Part shown: positions 1-7,171 of the stretch, piece by piece | Numbering within the stretch: position 1 is the stretch's first letter | Layout of the letters: the number at the start of each line of letters is the position of its first letter | Source: Peribacillus sp. Bi96 | Lineage (GTDB): Bacteria; Bacillota; Bacilli; Bacillales; DSM-1321 | DNA: 64,000 nucleotides | Assembly (NCBI RefSeq): GCF_918698115.1 | Contig: NZ_CAKKLV010000015.1 | Location: 1 to 64,000, forward strand | Direction of reading: 5' to 3' | Translations under genes and position numbers: made by a program | Notes under the pieces: generated by a model | Seen by the model: only the letters and a program-made list of their open reading frames with translations | The model's database searches: none | What the model was told of the DNA's origin: nothing

Positions 1-358
1 GAGTATTATCACGGTTTTCTTTATTCCTTTTTACTAAGTGAGGGTTTACTGTTACTACCTCAATTCCTTGTTTAAATAGCCATTTTGAAAGATTAATCCA
101 GTAATGGCCTGTAGGTTCCATTCCCACAATGGCTACCTCCAGTTTATTTAATCTTTGAAGCTTATCCATCCATTTTAATAAACAAGCAAATCCATCTTCA
201 TTATTTTCAAATGCAAGTGGATCTCCGACTACAATTCCACGGAAATTCACTGCTCTAGCCACATGTAATTGTTGGGCAATATCCACTCCAACAACAAGGT
301 GTTTATCGGAAATTCTCTCTATTAGTTGATTTTGTTTATCTTGCATTTTAAACTTCAT
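1..358 (-). CDS. IS110-family transposase, N-terminal part (runs off window)
   Basis: The first 119 residues of an open frame that continues past the left edge. It reads GVDIAQQLHVARAV near the start, then GMEPTGHYW and VNPHLVKRNKENRDN. These are the motifs of the N-terminal DEDD/RuvC-like domain of IS110-type transposases, which move an insertion sequence without making staggered ends of the usual kind. The ATG at 358 has AGGAGG seven to eight bases upstream. The C-terminal serine-containing domain is outside the window, so whether the gene is intact cannot be judged. Confidence 0.85.
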   Translation of the reverse strand, partial: MKFKMQDKQNQLIERISDKHLVVGVDIAQQLHVARAVNFRGIVVGDPLAFENNEDGFACLLKWMDKLQRLNKLEVAIVGMEPTGHYWINLSKWLFKQGIEVVTVNPHLVKRNKENRDNT

Positions 359-461
359 ATTAGGGTTCCTCCTAAGGTTTTGAGTTAGAGTGGTGTCTTA
401 CTCATATCTTACTGAGGAGCCCTATTTTTTTCAAAGCTGAAAAATAACGAACTACAGGAAT
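359..461. mobile_element. Probable left end of the IS110-type element
   Basis: This is the non-coding stretch between the transposase start and a dispersed repeat at 463. It holds a long-range inverted repeat (AGGGTTCCTC at 362-371 and GAGGAGCCCT at 414-423, one G-T pair), the second arm followed by a T run. In known IS110 elements the end upstream of the transposase encodes a guide (bridge) RNA. That this stretch does so is inference. The element boundary near 450-462 is a guess from where the repeat begins. Confidence 0.4.
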
Positions 462-462
462 G

Positions 463-488
463 CTAACCTGCCCCTTTAGTTCCATAAG
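463..488 (+). repeat. Dispersed CTAAC..TTAG repeat, copy 1
   Basis: CTAACCTGCCCCTTTAG followed by TTCCATAAG. Related copies occur at 887-911 and 2487-2512. Each has a CTAAC/GTTAG-type short palindrome followed by a CATAAG-like tail. This copy adjoins the IS110-type end and is followed by a GGAGCTGCTGATCAGCTCC hairpin at about 492-511. Confidence 0.6.
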
Positions 489-536
489 AAAAGGAGCTGC
501 TGATCAGCTCCGGTAATGAAGTAAAGCATCCGATAG

Positions 537-770
537 TTAAAGAAAGACATACCTAATGAATGAATTTCCAGTTGTAAAAATGAGTAATACACCACTACCG
601 ATGAAAACAATCCGCCAGAACCAATAACTACCTATAAAAGGTAAAATATCGATTTTTCCTTCTTCAACTTCCTTTATACCCTTATACAACCACTTGTACT
701 GAAACAAACCAATCCATAGAAAAATAACTCCCGTTACAAAAACAGATGAACCACCTATCATTTCCTCCAT
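537..770 (-). CDS. Small two-helix membrane protein, unknown
   Basis: A 77-residue protein with two hydrophobic stretches (about residues 7-24 and 50-70) separated by a charged segment KEVEEGKID. I do not recognise the family. AGGGAG lies about ten bases before the ATG at 770, which supports translation. It stands alone between repeats and the transposase, with no partner gene in the same direction close by. Confidence 0.5.
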   Translation of the reverse strand: MEEMIGGSSVFVTGVIFLWIGLFQYKWLYKGIKEVEEGKIDILPFIGSYWFWRIVFIGSGVLLIFTTGNSFIRYVFL

Positions 771-886
771 TCCATCGAACTCCCTTTTTCATCCTACCAT
801 TATCTTAGTATATATTACTCTTCAACAAATCTTCCCCTATTGTTGCATAAAGAAAAAGCTGCCTTAATGACAGCTTTGATTTTCAG

Positions 887-911
887 CTAACGCACCCGTT
901 AGTTCATTAAG
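887..911 (+). repeat. Dispersed CTAAC..TTAG repeat, copy 2
   Basis: CTAACGCACCCGTTAG followed by TTCATTAAG. It is the same pattern as at 463 and 2487 and directly abuts the inverted repeat arm that begins at 911. Confidence 0.5.
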
Positions 912-996
912 GGTACCACCAGCAAAACGCGAATTTACAGCGCTAAGAAGATTTGTGTAAAAAATAACCGGTTTTCACCACGGTAAGGGTGTAACC
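911..996 (+). repeat. Repeat A: left arm of an inverted pair plus hairpin
   Basis: The 29 bases 911-939, beginning GGGTACCACCAGCAAAACGC, recur inverted at 2413-2441 with one mismatch. Weaker similarity continues past the arm (TTACA-GCGCTAAG versus TTACAACGTTAAG) and leads into a hairpin here (CCGGTT at about 970-975 with AACCGG at about 992-997). The pair encloses the merR/GPP34 cassette. A third copy of the inner part lies at 30721-30803. Confidence 0.6.
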
Positions 997-1069
997 GGTA
1001 CTTATTACTATTATTGGTTGTTCAACGACCCTTTTTTGATCAAATCGATACTCTAAAAGTTATATTTTG

Positions 1070-1333
1070 TTAACTTTGTTTCGCTATTTTATCTCTAATC
1101 TCCGCAATGGATAAACCAGATTTCTTTAAGCTTTTAATAGTCTCAACTCTTTCCACTGCTGCTTCTCGAGGGTAACGACGTGTTAAGTTTTCATCTAATT
1201 GTTCAAATGGAATTAAATTAGCTTCGGTATAATATTTTAATGTACTGTATCTCAAATCAGTTATTCGAGCCAGTTCACCGATAGATATATACTCAGATTT
1301 CAAAATATCTTCTAATGAACGTCTCCTTGACAC
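1070..1333 (-). CDS. MerR-type DNA-binding protein, HTH only
   Basis: An 87-residue protein. Residues about 15-80 (YISIGELARITDLRYSTLKYY, then LTRRYP, then IKSLKKSGLSIAEIRDKI) form a MerR winged helix-turn-helix. No effector domain follows, so it resembles the shortest stand-alone MerR-like proteins. It begins 12 bases after the stop of the GPP34-like gene and is probably co-transcribed with it. A role in controlling that gene, perhaps through the heptamer array upstream at 2054-2100, is inference. Confidence 0.75.
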   Translation of the reverse strand: MSRRRSLEDILKSEYISIGELARITDLRYSTLKYYTEANLIPFEQLDENLTRRYPREAAVERVETIKSLKKSGLSIAEIRDKIAKQS

Positions 1334-1345
1334 TTAAATCCCCCC

Positions 1346-2002
1346 TTATGAACCTGCAGAAGCAGAAGCAATGATTGTAGTAATTGTGTGTGATAAAGCA
1401 TCAACCATTGCAAAAATTTCTTTGTTAGCCGTATCATTGCGAAGTATAGATAATTTGTCGTTAAGGTCTTTTTCCTCGAATTTACTGAAATAGTTCTTCA
1501 AAATACGACTGCCTATTAACAAACTTGAAAGAACAACTGTATCGGTTGAAACTGGTCCCTCTTCTAATAATTCTGCACGAATTTGCTCTACAATTAGTTT
1601 TTTAGCACCTTCACTGGGTATAAAATGATTGGAATGTCCTAATAAGCCAGTATTTGTTTTGGAGACCAAATCCAATTCAACTAAAGAATCACCGACTGAG
1701 TTGAATAATGCCTTGAATAAATTTCGTTTAGTAACAATTCCCCTTGCTAATTTTTTCAGGGATATTGAATTATCTTCGGAAATCATATTATAGATTGAAC
1801 CCAAATACCCTTTATTACTTGGTAAATCTTGTTTTACTGTCACTTGATTCTCCGAAAACGAAACAATATCTTCTGCTGCAAGTTCTAAAATGCCACTTGC
1901 AACCATAAAAGCACGAATCCTCATACTACCAATAGCAGCAACACTACCTTTATCATTTAGTGCTAATATTAAATATTTTTGCTAAATTTCCATATCTTTC
2001 AT
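1346..2002 (-). pseudogene. GPP34 (GOLPH3/Vps74)-family protein with amber codon 7
   Basis: The fold family is suggested by QKYLILALNDKGSVAAIG near the start and by the C-terminal pattern IRAELL..TDTVVLSSLL then FAMVDALSHTITTIIASAS. In eukaryotes GOLPH3 binds phosphatidylinositol 4-phosphate; bacterial relatives are poorly understood. The best start is the ATG at 2002 behind GAGAGGTG. That frame reads MKDMEI, then TAG (1982-1984), then continues open through the conserved N-terminal strand. The next ATG is at 1924 and would drop about 20 conserved residues. The gene is therefore probably inactivated by one nonsense change, unless TAG is suppressed or translation restarts. Confidence 0.65.
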
Positions 2003-2053
2003 AAAAAACACCTCTCATTAGTTTTAGTCCAATTCTATAATGTAACTTACCGT

Positions 2054-2100
2054 TTATTACTTATTACTTATCACTTATTACATATCACTTACTACTTACG
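2054..2100. repeat. Heptamer tandem array (TTATTAC-type)
   Basis: Six successive 7-bp units (TTATTAC, TTATTAC, TTATCAC, TTATTAC, ATATCAC, TTACTAC) and a partial seventh. The array lies 50-100 bases upstream of the GPP34-like start. It may be a binding array or a slippage-prone tract. Function is not known. Confidence 0.7.
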
Positions 2101-2163
2101 ATTTATACTATGCATTTTATTTCTTTTAGTGTCAAGTAAATTAATATTTGGGAGCAAAAAATA

Positions 2164-2214
2164 GGCTGTCCCAAAATCATTTTTCAAGATTTTTGAGACA
2201 GCCCCTTCTTTTTT
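2164..2214. terminator. Rho-independent terminator, both orientations
   Basis: GGCTGTC at 2164 pairs with GACAGCC ending at 2203, extended by CAAAA/TTTTG. T-rich tracts follow on both strands. Confidence 0.7.
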
Positions 2215-2340
2215 GATTATTAAGAAAATCAGAAATGCAATATAAATTTTAATGATTCGTGAGATGGAACGAAAATAGTTTAAAAAAAATTAGAAACAGA
2301 TACAAAAATTATTCCATAATTATCGGGCTTAGTGATTTTT

Positions 2341-2441
2341 TGAATAAATAAATCCCAATTCTCATTTATATCACTGAAATTGGGATTTTTAATACGGAGA
2401 TATCCTTAACGTTGTAAATCCGCGTTTTGCTGGTGGTACCC
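2341..2441 (-). repeat. Repeat B: right arm of the inverted pair plus hairpin
   Basis: Read on the minus strand it starts GGGTACCACCAGCAAAACGC, continues TTACAACGTTAAGGAT and GTATTAAAAATCCCAAT, and ends in a hairpin with AAATCCCAATT and AATTGGGATTT arms. It matches repeat C at 30721-30803 over the leader and hairpin. With repeat A it brackets a segment of about 1.53 kb. Confidence 0.65.
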
Positions 2442-2486
2442 CTCTAAGCTCTACTATTATCTAAATTACAGCATTTTTATCTTCAA

Positions 2487-2512
2487 CTAACCTGCCACGT
2501 TAGTGCCATAAG
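2487..2512 (+). repeat. Dispersed CTAAC..TTAG repeat, copy 3
   Basis: CTAACCTGCCACGTTAG followed by TGCCATAAG, close to copy 1 at 463. Confidence 0.55.
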
Positions 2513-2576
2513 AAAAAGGATTGCCGCAGCAACCCCGATCTCAACAAACGTACGTATTGTTCAACAAGAAGCAGAT

Positions 2577-2786
2577 CTATCTTAGATATCCTCCATTATT
2601 AATATCGAATGTTGCGTCTGTATAATGCTTGGCTCTACCTGATAATAAGAAGACAACAGTATCAGCCACATCTTCAGGCAGGACAGGCGTATTGATGAGT
2701 TGGTGACTTAAATACTCCTCTTTTCTCCAATCAGGTATCGTACCCATCATGGGAGTATTAACCATCGTAGGAGCAACAGCATTAAC
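2577..2786 (-). pseudogene. Short-chain dehydrogenase C-terminal fragment
   Basis: The frame reads VNAVAPTMVNTPMM, then PEDVADTVVFLLSGRAKHYTDA and INNGGYLR. This is the usual C-terminal third of a classical SDR oxidoreductase (after the catalytic YxxxK). The codon just before VNAVAP is TGA, and the nucleotide-binding and catalytic parts are missing. It is a remnant and is not closely related to the SDR at 33153-34064. Confidence 0.7.
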
Positions 2787-2947
2787 TCAAAAAAGGGTTG
2801 ATTGCTTTCTCACGATTTACATATCCCTCTTTATCAGGCGGATATTCCATGATCCCCATAGTAAATGACTCATTACATCTCACCTTTTCCAATTAAATAA
2901 ATAGTTTTACTACACTTCCAAAGGAGTTCTTTGAAAACTATTCATAA

Positions 2948-3025
2948 TTAGGATAAACAGCTAAAGCCCGCATCTTGCTTTTGAAACTCCGACATTTTCA
3001 ATTTTCCTATCCTTTCGGAATAACT
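2948..3025 (-). pseudogene. Dimethylargininase C-terminal relic
   Basis: The minus strand reads MSEFQKQDAGFSCLS then stop at 2948. The intact enzymes at 23348 and 26480 end MSE(F/V)QKQDGGLSCLSLRF, which includes the catalytic cysteine. Just upstream, in another frame, VIPKG matches their VIIPKG, so the relic has a frameshift and a deletion. The rest of the gene is gone. With the relic promoter and IclR relic to its right this is the shadow of a second dimethylargininase locus. Confidence 0.7.
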
Positions 3026-3102
3026 GATAAACGCTTCCTTTGGGTGTCAGATTCCTCGTTTTCATGGTTAATACATAGAAAAACAATATTGGCCCCTCTC
3101 TT

Positions 3103-3178
3103 TTTCCACATAGTGGAAATGATTTTCTTGAAATGGAAATCTTATTTAATTATAAATTTAAAAAGAGCAAAATGTCAA
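3103..3178 (-). promoter_or_regulatory. Relic promoter with two tandem palindromes
   Basis: TTTCCA-CATAG-TGGAAA at 3103-3119 and a half-decayed second site at 3123-3139, centres 20 bp apart. A minus-strand promoter follows: -10 complement ATTATA at 3149-3154 and -35 complement TGTCAA at 3173-3178, 18 bp between. The intact divergon at 28151-28226 has the same parts with the same spacings. Confidence 0.7.
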
Positions 3179-3226
3179 TATATTAATAATTTTCAAAAAA
3201 CGACTTCTGGAGTTTGTGGTATACAC

Positions 3227-3362
3227 ATGCAAACAATTGATAGGGCTATGGATGTAATGAGAGTGCTGGTATCTAAATCATCGGAAAACGGTTATCCATA
3301 ACTTCCGCTAGGCTCCATCCACCGTGTTAAAAGCCTAAAACGGATCTGAAAATACGAATGCA
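3227..3362 (+). pseudogene. IclR-family regulator relic
   Basis: It starts MQTIDRAMDVMRVLVSKSSEN, against MQSIDRAMNVIKVLVSNSSEN in the intact regulator at 28287. It then breaks: LSIT appears in the next frame, and GSIHRVKS corresponds to SSMHRLLKA after a deletion. Nothing of the effector domain remains. This is a decayed paralogue of the 28287 gene. Confidence 0.75.
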
Positions 3363-3561
3363 ATGAATCGTTCTTTCTAAATCATGGTATTTAAAAAAAT
3401 TACATAATCGAGGAATTTATAAAAAAAAATCAGGCTTCTTCATCTCTGTTTTTTGAAGACTTAAAGTAGCCTAATTTTTTTGTAACCATTTTCATTTTTT
3501 CAATCACCATCTTCATCCTTCAAACATACAATATTAACAAAGTAAAACCGGGGGTATCAAC

Positions 3562-3969
3562 ATGCAAGACAATCAACATGGATCGCAAATGAACGAGGTT
3601 GAAAAGTTTGATGAATGGGTAAAAAAATTTTTTCTGGATCCGGAAACTTGTGCGTTGGATCATCAACTTTTTTCAATTGATATATACGAAAGTGACGATG
3701 AGTATATGGTGGAAGCGGTTTTGGAAAATCATGATGTTAAAGATATTAAAGTTTGCCTAAGTGATAATGAGCTATCGATCATCGTTGACGATAATCAAAA
3801 GCGCTTTCTTGAAAAAAAAGTGGATACACTACCCACACAGAGGAAAATCCCCTTCCCCTTTTCGATTTGCTCACGACGGATTACCGCTGAATTTTCAAAT
3901 CCGATATTGGTGATTCGCATCCATAAGTTTTCCCCCGGAAAAACAGTCGAAGATATTAATATCGAGTAA
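3562..3969 (+). CDS. cotM: Hsp20/alpha-crystallin-type spore coat protein, CotM-like
   Basis: A 135-residue protein whose middle (about residues 38-125) has the beta-strand pattern of an alpha-crystallin domain: LFSIDIYESDDEYMVEAVL, DIKVCLSDNELSIIV, RKIPFPFSI, ITAEFSNPILVIRIHK. Length and content fit the CotM/CotP coat proteins, which are placed on forespores by the mother cell. Position supports CotM: in B. subtilis cotM follows yneK, and here yneK lies 5 kb away with sbcD/sbcC between. GGGGG precedes the ATG by eight or nine bases. CotP-like identity cannot be excluded. Confidence 0.7.
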   Translation: MQDNQHGSQMNEVEKFDEWVKKFFLDPETCALDHQLFSIDIYESDDEYMVEAVLENHDVKDIKVCLSDNELSIIVDDNQKRFLEKKVDTLPTQRKIPFPFSICSRRITAEFSNPILVIRIHKFSPGKTVEDINIE

Positions 3970-3984
3970 TACGATCATCATAAT

Positions 3985-4032
3985 AAAAAGAATGGCGTAG
4001 AGAGCACCCTGCTCCTTAGCCATTCTTTTTTA
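3985..4032. terminator. Bidirectional terminator between cotM-like gene and sbcC
   Basis: AAAAAGAATGGC (3985-3996) pairs with GCCATTCTTTTT (4019-4030). It serves two convergent genes. Confidence 0.85.
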
Positions 4033-4039
4033 ACTTGAT

Positions 4040-7000
4040 TTATCCTGCAAAGTAAAAGGACGTTCGACTTCCTTTTTGTGTCGAAATGACCTGGAGTTGG
4101 GCGTCAATCCTTTCTTTCAATTCTGGAACATGCGAAATTATCCCGACTAATCTTCCAGTGCTTTGTATATCCATTAACGCTTCAATCGCATGATCTAGTG
4201 ATTCGGGATCAAGCGTGCCGAAACCTTCATCAATGAACATCGTTTCAAGTGAGATTCCGCCTGCATTCTGTTGGACAACATCCGCAAGACCTAAAGCAAG
4301 AGCAAGTGATGCCTTAAAGCTCTCTCCTCCCGATAGGGTTTTGACATGCCTCTCCTGCCCGGTATATTGGTCATACACAGACAACTCCAGACCGCTCTGG
4401 ATATTCCTGCGTGTAGGATCTAGCTTTCGTAACAGCTGATAGCGGCCACTGGTCATTTTCAGTAATCTTAAATTGGCTTCTTTTAAGATATCATCTAAAA
4501 AAGCGGCCAATACATACCGTTCAAAAGTTATTCGGAAGGAGTTTTGTCCTTTTGAAATCTCTGACAGATGACCGACAATACTGTACTTTTCATCCAGTTC
4601 TTTCTGATCTTTCCTGATTTGCGCCAGCTTCATTTCAATTTCTTCGTTAGTCCGTTTTTCGGCATGCAATTCATTCTGATTTTGACGTAACAATTCCAAT
4701 TCTCCATCTATGAAATCAAAAGTCTTTTTCAATCCTTCAAGGTCCGGTTTGATTACATCTTTTAATTTCATTTCCAAATCATGAAACAGACTCAAAACAC
4801 TTTGCCAATTTTGATTATACTGCTGGACTTGGTCCTCTAGGTTTCCAAGAGCCGATTCCGATCTTTTTGCGGCTGTATATTCTTTATAGTTGGAAAAACC
4901 TTGAATTGTCATATCCGTGATTAACTTTTCCCGTTCTTCCTTCAATTCTTGATTTAAAGCATTTATATTTCCACTTAGTGAATCTTTTTTTGCATTGATG
5001 GCCGATTCTTTTTCTTTTACCATTTGAAGGCTTTTTTGTGCATCTTCCAAGGCCAATTGTAAGCTTTTCTGCGTCTTTACAGCGATTTGATAGGCAGCAT
5101 CATATTCTTCCTCTGTCCGTATTCCATCCGGCAGGGAATCTTTTATTCCTGATAGTTTTGTAGAATTTTCGATAAACCTCGTTTTCTCATGGTCCTCTTT
5201 ACTTTCTAAAGAAGTCAGATTCTCTTGGAGCTGGGCTGCTTTCTCTTTTAACTCCAGCAACCGTCTTTCCAAATTGCTAAATAAAGACTTTTTACGATTC
5301 AATTCTGTTACCTGCTCTTGCAGCGCTTTTCCATTTTGTTCAAAATGCTTCAAATGATCATCGATATCTTCATCTTTAAACTGCGGCATGTCTTTTTGTA
5401 AGTCTGCCAACTTTTCTTGTGAAGACTCCACTAGTGCATCATATTTGGATTTTGCTTGATAGTATGCACTTTCAGCTTGGCTTTTTTGTTGTTCTGAAAC
5501 TTTCAGCTTGTTTTCTTGCTCTTTCAGTTCCACATCCGTCGGCATATCCTCATGCATTAGCGCTGGTTCAGGATGATTTATCGATCCGCACACAGGACAA
5601 TTTTCTCCTGAGTGCAACATGGAAGCAAGCATACCTGCTTGACCTGATCGCCACTTTTGAGTGAGGGCTTCCAGTTTTCCCTTTTCCTGAATATGACTGC
5701 TTTGAATCTCTTGGAACCGATCATGCTTTTCATCCAGAAACCTCTTCATACTCTGTATTTCAGAAAGTACTTCTTGAAGCTTTTTTATTTGCAGGTACGA
5801 TTGATTGTTTCTTTCTGCTTCGATTTCCTTATCACGAAACAGAACCGCTGCTTTTTCCGCTTCAGTTTTTTCTTGAGCTACTCTCTCGGCCTCCACTTCA
5901 ATTGCCTTTTGGTCCGAAACATATTTTTCCCGAAGTTCTTTACTTGCTCGCCACGCTTTTTCATCTAAAGTAACTTGAGCTTTTAAGCTTGCAAAAGTCA
6001 AGACAGCTTCTTTAACCTGCTCTAGCTGATGAACATTTCGTATGGCCTGCTCCCTTTGGTTTTCTTTCAACATTTCCTGTCCATAGGAATTCTGCTTCAC
6101 ATTGCGCTCAGCTTGCAACTTCTCCGCCTGCTCACTTAACTTTTCAAGTTCCGTTTTTGCATCATGTACTTGTTTGCCAATACGTAAATAGTATTGTTCC
6201 TGCTTTTCGAGCGACACGGCCTTATGTGCCATTTTGATTTGATCTTTCACTAATTCCATTTCAGGCTGCTTTGCTTCCAGGGAATCCTTTTCTTTTCGCA
6301 GTTTTTCTTTTTCCGAAAATCTATTTAATAAATCGACCGCTTTTGAAAGCTCTTGATTTATTTGATCACGAGCTTTCTGCTTTGCCTGTATTTGTTTATC
6401 TACAATTTCATTTTTTTCTGTTGCTGCCAAAATGACTTCTTGTAAAAGTGGTAAGACCTGCTGCTCGTTAGGCTCTTCCGTTTGCAATTGCGCCAACAGT
6501 TCTTCATGGTTACCAGGCTTGATACCTTTCATTAATTCAATTCGACGCTGAGCGCTTTTTTCACTTTGCTTTTTAAGGATCGAAGCCTCTTCTTTTAATT
6601 TTTCTTCGATTCGTTTATAAAGTTCAGTATGAAATAATTTCTGGAGAATCTGTTCTTTATCCTTACTATCGGAAGTTAACAGCTTTCGAAATTCATTCTG
6701 TGGTATCATCAAGATTTGCCGAAATTGATTGGCATCAAGACCAATAAGTAATTTGATTTTTTCTTCAACCTCACGGACATTTGCACCAAGTATTTTTTTT
6801 CCATCGGTCGATAGTTCATATAATTCAGCCTTTGCACCAACGGTTGTGGTTCCTTCACCAGCTTTTTTCTTCCGTTCCTGCTGAGGTGACCGGATCACTA
6901 AATAGGTTTTTCCGCGCAAAGAAAATTGCAGCGAGACTTCCGTCAATATATCATCTTCGACAAACTGACTTCGCAAATCTTGGCCGCTTCGATCTTCCCC

Positions 7001-7171
7001 ACTCGCTTTTCCATAAATTGCAAAACTAATCCCATCAAAAATCGTGGTTTTCCCAGCACCTGTCTTTCCAGAAATGACAAACATGGTCCGTTCTCCGAGG
7101 GAATTAAAATCAATGGTTTCTCTTCCTGCATACGGTCCAAAAGCCTGCATCGTTAAAATATGTGGTCTCAT
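4040..7171 (-). CDS. sbcC: Exonuclease SbcC (Rad50-like ATPase)
   Basis: A 1043-residue SMC-like ATPase, the partner of SbcD. The complex cleaves hairpins and processes DNA ends. The Walker A motif is GKTGAGKTT near residue 36. Two long coiled coils are joined by a zinc hook CPVCGS near residue 527. The ABC signature LSGGE and the Walker B region METMFIDEGFGTLD lie in the C-terminal 120 residues. It overlaps sbcD by four bases, so the two are translationally coupled. The length is normal for the family and no disruption is seen. It is inserted between yneK and the cotM-like gene relative to B. subtilis. Confidence 0.95.
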   Translation of the reverse strand: MRPHILTMQAFGPYAGRETIDFNSLGERTMFVISGKTGAGKTTIFDGISFAIYGKASGEDRSGQDLRSQFVEDDILTEVSLQFSLRGKTYLVIRSPQQERKKKAGEGTTTVGAKAELYELSTDGKKILGANVREVEEKIKLLIGLDANQFRQILMIPQNEFRKLLTSDSKDKEQILQKLFHTELYKRIEEKLKEEASILKKQSEKSAQRRIELMKGIKPGNHEELLAQLQTEEPNEQQVLPLLQEVILAATEKNEIVDKQIQAKQKARDQINQELSKAVDLLNRFSEKEKLRKEKDSLEAKQPEMELVKDQIKMAHKAVSLEKQEQYYLRIGKQVHDAKTELEKLSEQAEKLQAERNVKQNSYGQEMLKENQREQAIRNVHQLEQVKEAVLTFASLKAQVTLDEKAWRASKELREKYVSDQKAIEVEAERVAQEKTEAEKAAVLFRDKEIEAERNNQSYLQIKKLQEVLSEIQSMKRFLDEKHDRFQEIQSSHIQEKGKLEALTQKWRSGQAGMLASMLHSGENCPVCGSINHPEPALMHEDMPTDVELKEQENKLKVSEQQKSQAESAYYQAKSKYDALVESSQEKLADLQKDMPQFKDEDIDDHLKHFEQNGKALQEQVTELNRKKSLFSNLERRLLELKEKAAQLQENLTSLESKEDHEKTRFIENSTKLSGIKDSLPDGIRTEEEYDAAYQIAVKTQKSLQLALEDAQKSLQMVKEKESAINAKKDSLSGNINALNQELKEEREKLITDMTIQGFSNYKEYTAAKRSESALGNLEDQVQQYNQNWQSVLSLFHDLEMKLKDVIKPDLEGLKKTFDFIDGELELLRQNQNELHAEKRTNEEIEMKLAQIRKDQKELDEKYSIVGHLSEISKGQNSFRITFERYVLAAFLDDILKEANLRLLKMTSGRYQLLRKLDPTRRNIQSGLELSVYDQYTGQERHVKTLSGGESFKASLALALGLADVVQQNAGGISLETMFIDEGFGTLDPESLDHAIEALMDIQSTGRLVGIISHVPELKERIDAQLQVISTQKGSRTSFYFAG

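Noticed and set aside
2054..2100. Possible CRISPR-like array
   Set aside because: Units are seven bases without spacers; no cas genes and no other array in the window.
1979..2164. Plus-strand frame rich in repeated TYHLL/ITYYL
   Set aside because: It is only the translation of the heptamer array and overlaps the GPP34 start.
5419..5968. Plus-strand frames inside sbcC
   Set aside because: They are antisense to the conserved SbcC coiled coil and show no signals.
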